The position numbers were made by a program, and so were the translations under genes. A stretch of 64,000 nt of DNA from Bauldia litoralis (lineage in GTDB: Bacteria > Pseudomonadota > Alphaproteobacteria > Rhizobiales > Kaistiaceae), in assembly GCA_945882315.1 (NCBI GenBank), contig CAMCWB010000012.1:1-64000 (forward strand). The letters are read 5' to 3'. Position 1 is the first letter of the stretch; each line of letters opens with the position of its first letter. The notes under the pieces were generated by a model. The model searched no databases and had not been told where the DNA came from. It saw only the letters and a program-made list of their open reading frames with translations. Below are positions 53,857-63,690 of the stretch, piece after piece.

Positions 53857-55302
53857 TCACGGCAACACCTTGCCCGGATTGAACAGCCCCTTCGGATCGA
53901 GGAGCGTCTTGAAGCCGCGCATCAGGTCGAGTTCAACCTCGGAACGATAGCGCGCCATCTCGTCGAGCTTGACGATGCCGACGCCGTGCTCGGCCGCGAA
54001 GCTGCCGCCATACTCCGCCGCGATGTCGTAGACGGCGCGATGCAGGTCGGCGGCGCGCGCCATGAAGCTTGGCGCGTCCATGCCCTCCGGCGCGGCGAGA
54101 TTGAAATGGATGTTGCCGTCGCCAAAATGTCCGTAGGCGACGGTCCGCGTCCCCGGCACGGTCTTCTCGACCGCGGCGGTGGCGCGCCGGACGAAATCCG
54201 GCTGCTTGGAGACCGGCACCGACACGTCATGCTTCACCTCGGCGCCGACCTTGGCAAGGTTCAGCACCAGCGCCTTGCGGATGCGCCAGATGGCTTTCGC
54301 CTGCGCGGTGGATGCGGCGATCGCGGCGTCGAGGACGATGCCCTGCTCCATCGCGTCGGCAAGTGCGGCCTCCAGCGTGGCGTTGGTCTGGCCGTCGGCC
54401 TTGGTGCCGGAGACCTCGACGATCGCATACCACTCATGCTTGCCTTCGAGCGGATCGCCGACTTCGGGATCGAACTGCATGGCGATGTCGATGCCGATCC
54501 GCGGCAGCACCTCGATGCTCGACAGCGCATCGCCGGTCGCGGCCCGGAGCAGCGCCAGAAGCTCGATCGACGCATCGAGATCGCGGATCGCGACGAAGGC
54601 CGTCGCCACTTCCAGCGGCTTCGGGAAGAGCCGCAGCACGATCGCCGTCACCACGCCAAGCGTGCCTTCCGCACCCATGAAGAGATGCTTCAGCGCGTAG
54701 CCGGTATTGTCCTTGCGAAGCCGCCGGAGCCCGTTCCAGATGCGTCCGTCGGGCAGCACTACCTCGAGCCCCAGCACGAGGTCGCGCATGTTGCCAAAAC
54801 GGAGGACTGCCGTGCCGCCGGCATTGGTCGAAACATTGCCGCCGATCGTGCAGCTTCCCTCCGAGCCGATGCTCAGCGGAAAGAAGCGCCCGGCCTCCAG
54901 CGCCGCCACCTGGACCTCGGCGAGGATCACGCCGGCCTCGACGGTCATCGTGTAGTCGGCGGCATCGACCTCGCGGATACGGTTCATGCGCTTCAGGCTG
55001 AGAAGCACCTCGCCATGCGGCACGCCGCCGGCGACCGAGCCGGTATTGCCGCCCTGCGGCACGACCGGCACGCCCGCCGCCGCGCAGGCCTTGACCACCG
55101 CCGCGACCTCGTCGGTGTTCTTCGGCATCACCATCAGGGGCGTCGAGCCCTGGGCATAGCCGACCCAGTCCTTGAGATGCGGCTCGAGCGTCATCGCATC
55201 GTCGCTCCAACCCTTCTCGCCGACGATCGCCTTCAGCGCCTCGACGAGCGCCGGCGGCAGGCCGGGCGAGCGGGTGGTGTTGCGGAGGGCGGTGATCGAC
55301 AT
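53857..55302 (-). CDS. FAD-binding oxidase, D-lactate dehydrogenase / glycolate oxidase GlcD-like
   Basis: This 481-residue flavoenzyme of the FAD-linked oxidase (PCMH-type) family has AAGVPVVPQGGNTGSVAGGV (FAD loop), SIGSEGSCTIGGNVSTNAGG (the FAD-binding GG-N-STNAGG motif), MGAEGTLGVVTAIVLRLFP and YGHFGDGNIHFNL near the C-terminus. It oxidises a 2-hydroxy acid or a similar substrate. The ATG at 55302 (MSITALRNTTR) is a sensible start, and longer in-frame starts lie upstream. The adjacent propeller gene starts 22 bases downstream on the same strand. Confidence 0.88.
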   Translation of the reverse strand: MSITALRNTTRSPGLPPALVEALKAIVGEKGWSDDAMTLEPHLKDWVGYAQGSTPLMVMPKNTDEVAAVVKACAAAGVPVVPQGGNTGSVAGGVPHGEVLLSLKRMNRIREVDAADYTMTVEAGVILAEVQVAALEAGRFFPLSIGSEGSCTIGGNVSTNAGGTAVLRFGNMRDLVLGLEVVLPDGRIWNGLRRLRKDNTGYALKHLFMGAEGTLGVVTAIVLRLFPKPLEVATAFVAIRDLDASIELLALLRAATGDALSSIEVLPRIGIDIAMQFDPEVGDPLEGKHEWYAIVEVSGTKADGQTNATLEAALADAMEQGIVLDAAIAASTAQAKAIWRIRKALVLNLAKVGAEVKHDVSVPVSKQPDFVRRATAAVEKTVPGTRTVAYGHFGDGNIHFNLAAPEGMDAPSFMARAADLHRAVYDIAAEYGGSFAAEHGVGIVKLDEMARYRSEVELDLMRGFKTLLDPKGLFNPGKVLP

Positions 55303-55471
55303 GGCGGCAGCGTCTCCCGAAGATTTGATTGCCGTTGAGCCGGCAGGATTTCCCTCTCTCATACGGCATCGGCGGGCCGGCCGGTAGCATCCCCGGCGAT
55401 GATGCAATAACCTCCGGCCGCCAAGTCTGAAAACACGAACAAAACTACCGATACGGGGAGGAAACTGAGCC

Positions 55472-56158
55472 GTGAGAATCGTCGATCTCAGCCGCGAGCT
55501 GTACCACCGGGCCATGCAATATCCGGGGCAGCCCACCATCATCCACGGCGTCTGGAAGACCCATGCCGAAGCCGCCGCCGAGAATAACCACGGCCATGGC
55601 AACAGCGTCATGTACTTCACCATGCCTGACCACGGCGGCACCCATATCGACGCGCCTCGTCATTTCGGTGCCGAGGGCATCCCGATCAACGAATATCCGC
55701 TCGAGAACTGCATCGTGCCGGGCATCTGCATCGACTTGCGCCACATCGCGCCGAAGGCCGAGATCGGCGTCGACGAGCTGAAGGCCGCCGTCGAGAAGGC
55801 CGGCGCGCCGATCCCGAAGGGCGGCACCGTCCTCCTCTGCACTGGCCACCATCAGCGCACCTATCCGAACCCGGCCTACGCTTCCGACAATCCCGGAGTG
55901 AACGTGCCGGCGACGGAATGGCTCGCCCAGCAGGGCATCGTCCATTTCGGCATCGATTCCATGCGCCCCGGCCCCGCCGGCAAGGTCAACTCGCTGGTCC
56001 ACAAAGCCTGTCTGGAGCTCAACATCACGCATATGGAGAGCCTCTGTAACCTCGAAGCCCTGCTCGGCGCCGGGCCGTTCCAGTTCATCGGCCTGCCGCT
56101 CAAATGGCGGGGCGGCACCGGCTCGCCAATTCGTGCTGTTGCAGTGTTCCAAGACTAG
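55472..56158 (+). CDS. Cyclase family protein (kynurenine formamidase-like)
   Basis: This 228-residue metal-dependent hydrolase has the cyclase/arylformamidase signature DHGGTHIDAPRHFG (H-x-GTH-x-D-x-P-x-HF), which supplies the metal ligands. Also present are VLLCTGHHQRTYPNPAYA and VHFGIDSMRPGPAGK. The start is a GTG at 55472 with GGGGAGG about ten bases before it, which decides it. It is followed by a molybdenum hydroxylase gene on the same strand. The substrate may be a cyclic amide or N-formyl compound. Confidence 0.85.
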   Translation: MRIVDLSRELYHRAMQYPGQPTIIHGVWKTHAEAAAENNHGHGNSVMYFTMPDHGGTHIDAPRHFGAEGIPINEYPLENCIVPGICIDLRHIAPKAEIGVDELKAAVEKAGAPIPKGGTVLLCTGHHQRTYPNPAYASDNPGVNVPATEWLAQQGIVHFGIDSMRPGPAGKVNSLVHKACLELNITHMESLCNLEALLGAGPFQFIGLPLKWRGGTGSPIRAVAVFQD

Positions 56159-56225
56159 CCTCTATTGAATGGAAGGGCGCCGCCGCGGCGCCTTTCCACA
56201 GCGCCCTATCCCGGAGTCCAGAAAA

Positions 56226-58529
56226 ATGGCCCTGCGCATTGGTCAGTCTCAGGTCCGCTACGAAGACGACTCCCTGATCCGCGGCACCGGCTCCTATGTC
56301 GGCGACGACCCTATGGAGGGCGAGGTCGCCATCGCCTTCGTCCGCTCACAGGTTGCCCACGGCGTCATCCGGAGCGTCGATATCTCCGCCGCGAAAGAGG
56401 CGCCCGGCGTGCTGGCCGTCTTCACCGGCGAAGACGCGGTCGCCGACAAGCTCACCGGCTTCACCCCGCGCCTGAAGCCGCCGGCCGCCAACGGCGGCGA
56501 ATTCTTCAACCCGCCCGCCCCGCCGCTTCGTTCCGGCCGCGTCCGCCATGTCGGCGACGTCATCGCCGCCGTCGTCGCCGAAACCCGCGCCGAAGCCGAG
56601 GCCGCCGCCGAACTCGTCATCGCCGAGATCGATCCGCTGCCCGCCGTCACCACCGCTGCGGCTGCCGCCGCCGAAGGTGCGCCGCTGGTGTGGGATGAAG
56701 TTCCCGGCAACATCGCCTTCCTCGGTGAGCAGGGCGACAAGGCCAAGGTCGACGAAGCCTTCGCCGGCACCGCCCATATCGTCGAGCATTCCTTCCCGAT
56801 CACGCGGGTCTCGCCGGTCTGCATGGAGCCGCGCGGCATCGTCGTCCGCTTCGACGCCGCGGCCGGCACCTACACCGTCCGCGTCGGCACCCAGGCGACG
56901 CACCGCATGGCGCAGAGCATCGGCCCGTCCATCGGCGTCGACCCCGCCACCATCCGCGTCGTCTCGCATCAATGCGGCGGCTCTTTCGGGATGCGCAACA
57001 ACCCCTTCGCCGAGGAAGTCGTTGCCTGCTATGCCGCCGCCAAGGTCGGCCGCCCCGTGCGCTGGACGGCAAGTCGCACCGATTCCTTCATGTCGGACGC
57101 CCATGCCCGTGAGATGGTCGTCGATGCCGCCCTGGCGCTCGATGCAGAGGGCCATTTCCTGGCGCTCCGAGCCCTCTCGCTGCCGAGCGTCGGCGCCTAT
57201 TACGGCATCATGAGCACGATGCCGCTCTTCGGTAACCTCGGCGGCATCGCGGGCGTCTACCGGACGCCTGCGATCCACGTCACTGTCAAGGGCGTCCACA
57301 CCAACACCCAGTGCATCGGTCCCTATCGCGGCGCCGGCCGTCCCGAAATGACCTATGTCATGGAGCGGATGGCCGACCTCGCCGCCGCGAAGATCGGCAT
57401 CGACCGCGTCGAGATCCGCCGCCGCAACATGATCGCGCCCGACCAGATGCCCTTCAAGACGGGCCTCGTCTTCACCTATGACAGCGGCGACTTCCCGACC
57501 GTCATGGCGAAGACCCTGGAAGCCGCCGACTGGGCCGGCTTCCCGGCGCGGCGCGCGGAATCGAAGCAGCGCGGCAAGCTTCGCGGCATCGGCATCTCCA
57601 ACCCGATCGAGATCGCCGGCGGTCCCGCCAACGCGCCGCAGCCCGAATTCGCCCGGCTGACCATCGCCGCCGACGGCAAATACATCGCCAAGCTCGGCTC
57701 CGGCGATTCAGGCCAGGGCCATATCACCACCTTCCGGCAGATCCTCGGCGACCGCTTCGATTGCGAGCCGGAGGATATCGCCATCATTGCCGGCGACACG
57801 GGCGCCGTGCCGAAAGGCACCGGCACCTTCGGCTCGCGCACCGTCGCGGCCGCCGGCACCTCGCTCGCCATTGCCGGCGACAAGATCATCGAGGAAGCAA
57901 AGCATGACGCCGCCAATGCCCTCGAAGCCTCGCCCAACGACATCGTCTTCGACCGCGGCACCTTCGCCATCGCCGGCACCGACCGCCGTATCTCGCTGGT
58001 CGAACTCGCCGCCAAGAAGCCCGACGGTTATACCGGCGAATTTATGGGCGCCACCGAGGCCGCGACCTTCCCCAACGGCTGTCATGTCTGCGAAGTCGAA
58101 ATCGATCCGGAGATCGGCACCACCGAGATCGTCCGCTACACCGTGGTCGACGACGTCGGCATCATGGTCAATCCGCTGCTGGTCAAGGGCCAGATCCATG
58201 GCGGCATCGTCCAGGGCCTTGGCCAGGTCTTCGGCGAGCAGGTCGTCTATGACGAGGACGGCCAGCTCATCACGGCGACCTTCATGGACTACTACATGCC
58301 GCATGCCGACAGCGTCCCGTCCTTCGACGTCACCGGTCACGGCGTGCCGACCAAAGCCAACCGCCTCGGCGTCAAAGGCGCCGGCGAGGCCGGCACGGTC
58401 GGCGCCCTCGCGGTAGGCATCAGCGCGGTGGCAGACGCCCTCTCCCCACTCGGCATCACCCACATCGACATGCCGGCAACGCCGGAGCGGGTGTGGCAGG
58501 CGATACGGGAAGCCCGTAGGGCGGATTAG
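56226..58529 (+). CDS. Xanthine dehydrogenase/CO dehydrogenase family molybdopterin-binding subunit
   Basis: This 767-residue large subunit of a molybdenum hydroxylase has the N-terminal a/b hammerhead domain ([18 protein letters not shown]), the molybdopterin-binding [44 protein letters not shown] and the active-site Glu in [14 protein letters not shown]. It has the AYRGAGRPE-type loop rather than the CO dehydrogenase AYxCSFR, so it is not a true CO dehydrogenase. No small (2Fe-2S) or medium (FAD) subunit is adjacent. Its last codons and stop lie inside a GTAGGG repeat. Confidence 0.88.
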   Translation: MALRIGQSQVRYEDDSLIRGTGSYVGDDPMEGEVAIAFVRSQVAHGVIRSVDISAAKEAPGVLAVFTGEDAVADKLTGFTPRLKPPAANGGEFFNPPAPPLRSGRVRHVGDVIAAVVAETRAEAEAAAELVIAEIDPLPAVTTAAAAAAEGAPLVWDEVPGNIAFLGEQGDKAKVDEAFAGTAHIVEHSFPITRVSPVCMEPRGIVVRFDAAAGTYTVRVGTQATHRMAQSIGPSIGVDPATIRVVSHQCGGSFGMRNNPFAEEVVACYAAAKVGRPVRWTASRTDSFMSDAHAREMVVDAALALDAEGHFLALRALSLPSVGAYYGIMSTMPLFGNLGGIAGVYRTPAIHVTVKGVHTNTQCIGPYRGAGRPEMTYVMERMADLAAAKIGIDRVEIRRRNMIAPDQMPFKTGLVFTYDSGDFPTVMAKTLEAADWAGFPARRAESKQRGKLRGIGISNPIEIAGGPANAPQPEFARLTIAADGKYIAKLGSGDSGQGHITTFRQILGDRFDCEPEDIAIIAGDTGAVPKGTGTFGSRTVAAAGTSLAIAGDKIIEEAKHDAANALEASPNDIVFDRGTFAIAGTDRRISLVELAAKKPDGYTGEFMGATEAATFPNGCHVCEVEIDPEIGTTEIVRYTVVDDVGIMVNPLLVKGQIHGGIVQGLGQVFGEQVVYDEDGQLITATFMDYYMPHADSVPSFDVTGHGVPTKANRLGVKGAGEAGTVGALAVGISAVADALSPLGITHIDMPATPERVWQAIREARRAD

Positions 58530-58589
58530 CCCCAACGGGGCGTAATCCGCCGCCTTTCGGCGGAATACGCTCCGCTATTTCGCCCTACG
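58515..58589. repeat. GTAGGG/CCCTAC palindromic repeat, copy 2
   Basis: It begins cgtagggcggattagcccca and ends tatttcgccctacgc. It contains the last four codons and the TAG of the molybdenum hydroxylase (58527-58529) and, at its right end, the TAG stop (complement of cta at 58585-58587) of the convergent MFS gene. Confidence 0.8.
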
Positions 58590-59778
58590 CATTGCGCCTC
58601 AAGAAATACCAGGCAAACGCCGCCAACTGCAGCGCCACCAGCGCGCCGATCGCCACGTCGAAGGCGCCCTCGATGCCCATCGACGGGGTCAGCCGGTCGA
58701 CGACGACGCCGAACGACCATTGCAGCAGGAAGCCGCCGACGAAGAGCGTGAAGTTGAGTGACGCGTTCACCCGTCCCGCCTGCGACACCGGGAAATGGCG
58801 GCTGAGAGCCGGGTAGCTGAGCGCCGTGAAGGTCCCGAACAGCGCGAAGCCGATCCAGAAGGCCGCCGAGAGCGCCGGGTCGAAGACGATGACGAAGGTC
58901 AGCATGGCGCAGACCAGCGCGCAGCCGACCAGCATCACGGTCGAGACCGGAATGCCCCGCCGCCGCACCAGCCGGTCGGCGACGCCGGCCGAGAGCGCGT
59001 AGCCGGCGATGACCGCGACGCCCATGCCGGAAAGGATCGTCGCCGCGGTTGCCGGCGTATAGCCGGCGACGTCGCGCAGGAACGGCCCGACCCACAGCGC
59101 CTGCATCGCCATCATCGCCGATTGCACGGCCATCGCGATCGGCGCGATCCGGATGAAGGGCGCCGAGACCATCACCCGCCCGGCGCCACGCATGAGATCG
59201 CCGAACGTCTCGGTCCGCGGCGATTGCGGAATGCCGCGCACGAAGAAGAGAAGCAGAACCCCGACCGACGCGGTCAGCGCCGCGAGCCCGATGAAGAAAC
59301 CGCGCCAGCCGAAGGCCTCGATGGCAAGTTCGACCGGCAAGCCGCCGGCGAGCACGCCCAGCGAGCCCGCTGCCATGTGCAGGCCGTTGGTGAGCGGCAG
59401 CCGCTCCGGCGGCACCATCGCCGAGAACGCCTTGAAGGCCGCCATCAGGCCGGCCGACACGCCGATGCCCATCAGGGCCCGCCCGACGGTCAGCATCAGG
59501 ACACTGTCGCTCAGGGCAAAAATCGTGGTGCCGACCGCCGCGATGAGGAGGAGCGTGCCTTCGACGCGGTTCGGCCCGTAGCGGTCGAGGAGCACGCCGA
59601 GCGGCAACTGGATCGAGGCATAGGCCAGGAAATAGAAGCTCGTGACGAAACCGAAGGTCGCGATATCGAGGCCGAGTTCCCCCGACACGGCCGGCCCCGC
59701 CACCGCGTTTACGACGCGGAAGAGCTGGGTCAGGAAATAGCCGAGGACGAAGGCGATGAAGATGCTGGCGGGGATCAT
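58585..59778 (-). CDS. MFS transporter
   Basis: This 397-residue protein with about 12 membrane helices has the MFS pattern: PLGVLLDRYGPNRVEGTLLL between helices 2 and 3 (motif A, GxLLDRxGxNR) and VADRLVRRRGIPVSTVMLVG in the second half. The N-terminal MIPASIFIAFVLGYFLTQLFRVVNAVAG is typical of anion:cation or sugar-type permeases. No close substrate group can be named. Its stop lies in a GTAGGG repeat, and a second MFS gene lies 173 bases upstream on the same strand. Confidence 0.88.
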   Translation of the reverse strand: MIPASIFIAFVLGYFLTQLFRVVNAVAGPAVSGELGLDIATFGFVTSFYFLAYASIQLPLGVLLDRYGPNRVEGTLLLIAAVGTTIFALSDSVLMLTVGRALMGIGVSAGLMAAFKAFSAMVPPERLPLTNGLHMAAGSLGVLAGGLPVELAIEAFGWRGFFIGLAALTASVGVLLLFFVRGIPQSPRTETFGDLMRGAGRVMVSAPFIRIAPIAMAVQSAMMAMQALWVGPFLRDVAGYTPATAATILSGMGVAVIAGYALSAGVADRLVRRRGIPVSTVMLVGCALVCAMLTFVIVFDPALSAAFWIGFALFGTFTALSYPALSRHFPVSQAGRVNASLNFTLFVGGFLLQWSFGVVVDRLTPSMGIEGAFDVAIGALVALQLAAFAWYFLRRNA

Positions 59779-59861
59779 TTCAAGTCCGGTGCGCCGGCAG
59801 AGTCGCGGGCGGTGGCAAGGTGATAGGGGGTAAGGTGCATCGGCTCAAGCACCACCGCTCT

Positions 59862-59955
59862 GTAGGGTGGGCAAAGGCCGAAGGCCGTGCACACGCGGGG
59901 CCGTTCGCTGACGCGACCGCGTGGGCACGCTGCTTCGCAGCTTTGCCCACCCTAC
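59862..59955. repeat. GTAGGG/CCCTAC palindromic repeat, copy 3
   Basis: It has perfect 15-base ends, gtagggtgggcaaag at 59862-59876 and ctttgcccaccctac at 59941-59955. It lies in the 173-base gap between two MFS genes of the same strand. The right end supplies the TAG (complement of cta at 59952) of the upstream MFS gene. Confidence 0.85.
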
Positions 59956-61163
59956 GATTTCGGCGCCCGCGCGAAGGCCATCGCAGCCAGCACCGAGACG
60001 AGAGTCCCGACGCCGAGGATTGCCAGGATCCACGGGAATAGGCCGAAATTCTCCATGGGCAGGGTGGCGACTGTTACCGCGACAATGCCGCCCACCGTGA
60101 ACTGCATCGAGCCGAGGAGCGACGAGGCCGAGCCGGCGATGCGCGGATCGACCCCGATCGCACCGGCGAGCGCGTTGGCAAAGATAAAGCCGGCGGAGAA
60201 AGCGTGCGCGCACATCGCCAGAGTGATGCCGACAACGGTCGGCGACTGCGCCACGAGGGCGAAGGCGATGGCCGCGAGAACCTGCAACACCGCGCCGACG
60301 AGGAGCACCTTGTCGATGCCGCGGCGCATCACCATCCGGCTCGCGACATATTGCGAGAGCGGGAACTGGACGGCGATCGTGCAGAGGATGAGGCTGAATT
60401 GCCAGGCGGCGAGGCCCATGTCGCCGATCAGCACGGCCGGCCCATTGGCGAGGAAGCCGAAATAGCCCGTGGTCCCGAGGGCGAAAGCAAAGACATAGGC
60501 GAGATAGCGGCGGTTGCCGAGGAGGCGGCGGTAGCGCGACAGGATGGTCGACCAGCTGGCGACGACGCCGCCCTCGGTCGGCCGGCTCTCCGGCAGCTTG
60601 GCATAGGATGTGGCGACGATGCCGACCGCGTAGACCGACAGAAAGAGAAAGATCATATGCCAGCCGAAGACGGCGTCGATGACCCCGCCGACGACCGGCG
60701 CCATGATCGGGGCGGAGGACTGGATCATCGAGACGAGGCCGAGGACGCGCGCCGCTTCGAGGCCGGAGAGCCGGTCCTGGATGACGGCGCGCGGCGTGAT
60801 CAGCGAAACGCAGCCGCCGGCCGCCTGGAGCATGCGCGCCGCGATCATGATCTCGATGGTCGGCGCCACCGCCGCAAGCAGGGAGCCGATGGCAAAGATG
60901 CCCATGCCGACGAAAAGCACCGGTCGCCGGCCGAAGCGGTCGGACATCGGCCCGACGAAGAGCTGGACGAAGGCAAAGGTAAAGAGGAAGAGCGAAACAG
61001 TGAGCTGCGCCGCGCCGTAGCTCGTATCGAGATCGGAGGCGATGGCCGGGATCGACTGGACGTGAATCGACATGCTGAGCGGCGTGATCGCCGTTGTCAG
61101 TCCCAGCATGAGGATGAAACGCCCCCCGATGGCAACCCGGGCGGCGTGGGTGGGGTCAGTCAT
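59952..61163 (-). CDS. MFS drug-resistance transporter, Bcr/CflA-like
   Basis: This 403-residue protein with 12 membrane helices shows the Bcr/CflA signature GAAQLTVSLFLFTFAFVQLFVGPMSDRFGRRPVLFVG (motif A, split by helix 2) and AARMLQAAGGCVSLITPRAVIQDR (motif C-like). The second half has VASRMVMRRGIDKVLLVG. Such proteins export drugs and small molecules by proton antiport. It is followed by a palindromic repeat that includes its stop. The gene upstream is an alpha/beta hydrolase. Confidence 0.9.
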   Translation of the reverse strand: MTDPTHAARVAIGGRFILMLGLTTAITPLSMSIHVQSIPAIASDLDTSYGAAQLTVSLFLFTFAFVQLFVGPMSDRFGRRPVLFVGMGIFAIGSLLAAVAPTIEIMIAARMLQAAGGCVSLITPRAVIQDRLSGLEAARVLGLVSMIQSSAPIMAPVVGGVIDAVFGWHMIFLFLSVYAVGIVATSYAKLPESRPTEGGVVASWSTILSRYRRLLGNRRYLAYVFAFALGTTGYFGFLANGPAVLIGDMGLAAWQFSLILCTIAVQFPLSQYVASRMVMRRGIDKVLLVGAVLQVLAAIAFALVAQSPTVVGITLAMCAHAFSAGFIFANALAGAIGVDPRIAGSASSLLGSMQFTVGGIVAVTVATLPMENFGLFPWILAILGVGTLVSVLAAMAFARAPKS

Positions 61164-61210
61164 TTTATGCTGCCGCTATGCCGGATGGCATAGCGGCAAA
61201 CCTTCTTTCC

Positions 61211-62059
61211 TCAGGCTGCGGCCCGCTCCTGGCGGCGCATGAAGTCGATGAAGGTCGCGGCGATCTCCGGCTCGAGTGGCGACCAGCCGGTCCACGGGAC
61301 GAGATCCAGATCCTGATCGGTGATCGGCAACTCGTGCATCTCGCTGCCGTGGATCAACTCATGCGCGATGCGGCCGCTCTTCGAGGAGTGGGTGTTGTCG
61401 TTCCCCGGGATGACCAGCACCGGCACCTTGATCGAGCCGAGGTCCTCCTTGGTCATGCCCATGACCGGCAGCTTCGCGCCGGCCAGAAATTTCTCGAGAA
61501 GCCTCTTCTGGCCCGCGATGAATTTGTTCGGGTCCATGGCGAGGATCTGCTCCTTCACCTTGGGATTGGTCCCGATATATTCGCGGAAACGGTCCATCTC
61601 GGCCACGGCCGCCATGCCGCCCTTCTCCGCCGTCTCGATGAAGACGCGGTAGTAGTTCTGCGGCAGCTTGTTGGCGGCATATTCGCCGCCGGTGACGCGC
61701 ATGATGAGGAGGCCGCGGAGCGCTTCCGGATGCCGCAGCGCGAAATTGAGAGCCGTGCGGGCCCCCGAAGACGAGCCGCTGACATAAGCCGGCAGCAGGT
61801 TGAGCTGCTTCAGAAGCGCATGCAGCTCGTCGGCCCAGACATTCTCCTCGGTCTCGTTCTCATCGATCAGCATGTCCGAGGCGCCGGTGTTGCGACGATC
61901 ATGCAGGAGGACACGGAAGCCGCCCGCGGCAAGCTTCTCGGCAAGCGGTTTCATCTCGGCGGAACCGCGGCGGGCGCCGGGCATCAGCGCGATCACCGAA
62001 CCGGAGGTGCCGACGATCTCGTAGAAAATATTCAGTTCGCCAACTTTCGCTGTGGGCAT
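61211..62059 (-). CDS. Alpha/beta hydrolase
   Basis: This 282-residue alpha/beta-fold hydrolase has LLHDRRNTGASDM (DxRxxGxS), the nucleophile elbow GSSSGARTA with catalytic Ser, and VLVIPGNDNTHSSKSGRIAHELI with the acid Asp and a following His. The ATG at 62059 has GGGAGAACGAAA before it and is preferred over 62104. The substrate is unknown. It lies 47 bases upstream of the MFS gene on the same strand, and may be in one operon with the EamA permease. Confidence 0.85.
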   Translation of the reverse strand: MPTAKVGELNIFYEIVGTSGSVIALMPGARRGSAEMKPLAEKLAAGGFRVLLHDRRNTGASDMLIDENETEENVWADELHALLKQLNLLPAYVSGSSSGARTALNFALRHPEALRGLLIMRVTGGEYAANKLPQNYYRVFIETAEKGGMAAVAEMDRFREYIGTNPKVKEQILAMDPNKFIAGQKRLLEKFLAGAKLPVMGMTKEDLGSIKVPVLVIPGNDNTHSSKSGRIAHELIHGSEMHELPITDQDLDLVPWTGWSPLEPEIAATFIDFMRRQERAAA

Positions 62060-62107
62060 TTTCGTTCTCCCTTTGATTTTCCGGATCGACCGGCTTTGGG
62101 GCAATCT

Positions 62108-63082
62108 TCAAGGCCATGGAATACGGAGAATATCCGCTATCCCGGCCAACAATGGAACATGCTCGATCAGCATTTCGACATTGACCGTGACGGCGGCGAC
62201 GCCAAGCGCCGAAACCCCGATGCCGATCATGGCCGGAAGCCCCAGAACCTCGTGGTCGCGGTTCAGCATCCAGCTGAAAACCACGCGGAAAACCAGGCCC
62301 GTCCGCTGGACTGCCGCCACGATGGAAACGGGCGCAAGCGCCAGGGCGATGTAAAGTAACATCTGCGAGATGAAGACGAGGACGCCCGTCGCGGTGAACC
62401 AGCCCGCCGAGGCCCGGTCCATCGCCCGCATATGCGCGATCTTGCCGGGCAAGGCGAGGATGCAAAGGATGACCACCGTCCCGGCCGCGTAGGAAACGAG
62501 CCCGCCGGCGACGCTTTCCGCGACGCTCTTTTCCTCGAGCCCGAACCGGATGAGCAGCGGGCTGATGCCGAAGCTGATCGCGCAGACGATCCCCCAGAAA
62601 TAGCCGTCGACATAGTCGAGCGTCTGTCCGGCGCGGGTCTTCACCTTGCCCTTCCTGGCAACGTTGCCGAGCAGCACCAGCGGCCCGAGCAGGGTGAGGA
62701 GGATGCCGATGACGCTGAGCGTCGTCAGCGTCTCGCCGAGGAAGGTCATGGCGAGCGCCAGCGAGATGAGGAGGCTGATCTGCTGGATCGGCCCCGACTG
62801 CGCGGCGCCGAGGACCCGCGTCGCCCGATAATTGCCGTAGCGCCCGACGATGAAATGGACGATTCCGGCCGCCGCGAACCAGCCCAGTTGCTCCGCCGAA
62901 AGGCCGAAGAGCGCGTCGAAGCCGCCCAAGAAGAAACAAGCAATGGCGAAGAGCGGCACGCCGGCACAGACAGTGATCGCCAGGGCCTGCAGGACGGAGC
63001 CTTCGAGCACGCCACGCCGCAGCGTCGCGACATTCATCCCGAAGGTTGCGGCAGACAACAATGAGAGAAGCGCGCCAAGCAC
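62108..63082 (-). CDS. EamA / DMT family permease
   Basis: This 324-residue protein has ten membrane helices in two repeats of the drug/metabolite transporter fold. Examples are LLSAATFGMNVATLRRGVLEG, QISLLISLALAMTFLGETLTTLSVIGILLTLLGPLV and the second-half VSIVAAVQRTGLVFRVVFSW. The start is a GTG at 63082. It is probably co-transcribed with the alpha/beta hydrolase and MFS genes. The substrate is unknown. Confidence 0.85.
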   Translation of the reverse strand: MLGALLSLLSAATFGMNVATLRRGVLEGSVLQALAITVCAGVPLFAIACFFLGGFDALFGLSAEQLGWFAAAGIVHFIVGRYGNYRATRVLGAAQSGPIQQISLLISLALAMTFLGETLTTLSVIGILLTLLGPLVLLGNVARKGKVKTRAGQTLDYVDGYFWGIVCAISFGISPLLIRFGLEEKSVAESVAGGLVSYAAGTVVILCILALPGKIAHMRAMDRASAGWFTATGVLVFISQMLLYIALALAPVSIVAAVQRTGLVFRVVFSWMLNRDHEVLGLPAMIGIGVSALGVAAVTVNVEMLIEHVPLLAGIADILRIPWP

Positions 63083-63164
63083 GTCGGAAGATTCTCAGGG
63101 TTGGGGTGGGATGCCGGTCAGTAGCCAGAACGGGACGAGGGAAAAAGCAAACGGCCTGACTATC

Positions 63165-63258
63165 TCCGCTCGTTCCCGCTGCAAGCGGGAATCCAGGACC
63201 CGCGGTACCGCTTCAGTTTGCCCGCCCCTGGGTCCCCGCTTTCGCGGGGATGAGCGGA
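63165..63258. repeat. Palindromic intergenic repeat, copy 2 (well preserved)
   Basis: It contains tcccgctgcaagcggga and tccccgctttcgcgggga hairpins joined by 'aatccagg' and 'cccctgggtcc', the same layout as 28604-28690. It lies in the gap 63083-63297 between the EamA and RidA genes, both on the minus strand. Confidence 0.8.
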
Positions 63259-63297
63259 CTGGGTTAAAGCCGACGATCCAATACAATACATCGAACC

Positions 63298-63690
63298 CTA
63301 GCCGTCTATCACGGCGACGGGCGTGATCTCGACCATCATTTCCGGCTTGGCAAAGCCGCTGACCGTGATCAGCGTGCTCGCCGGGAAGCGGTCCGGAAAG
63401 AACTCCCGACGGATTTCGACGAAGCGGTCGCCGTGCCGGGCGTCGCCGATATAGACGGTCATGCTGACGATGTCGGAGAGCGTCGCGCCGGCTTCCTTGA
63501 GGGTCTTTGCGATATTCGCGAAAGCCTGCCGCGCCTGCGCATCGAAGTCGCCCTTGATCATCCTGTGGTTGTCGTCGAAGAGGCCGCCATGCCCGGCGAC
63601 CCAGACGATCTTGCCAGCACGATCCGTGATCACAGCCGGCGAGAAGCTCCGCTCCTTCTGCCAGGTCCCCTCGAGATAGTCCCGCGCCAT
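63298..63690 (-). CDS. RidA family protein
   Basis: This 130-residue trimeric Rid/YjgF-type deaminase has SFSPAVITDRAGKIVWVAGHGGL, a DARAR-type helix (DFDAQARQAFANIAKTLKEAG), SMTVYIGDARHGDRFVEIRREFF and a FPASTLITVSGFAKPEMMVEITPVAV tail. The usual Arg105-type residue of true RidA is replaced (the region is STLITVSG), so it may act on another imine or an aromatic-pathway intermediate. The ATG at 63690 has GGAGGG seven bases before it, which decides the start over 63726. Confidence 0.88.
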   Translation of the reverse strand: MARDYLEGTWQKERSFSPAVITDRAGKIVWVAGHGGLFDDNHRMIKGDFDAQARQAFANIAKTLKEAGATLSDIVSMTVYIGDARHGDRFVEIRREFFPDRFPASTLITVSGFAKPEMMVEITPVAVIDG

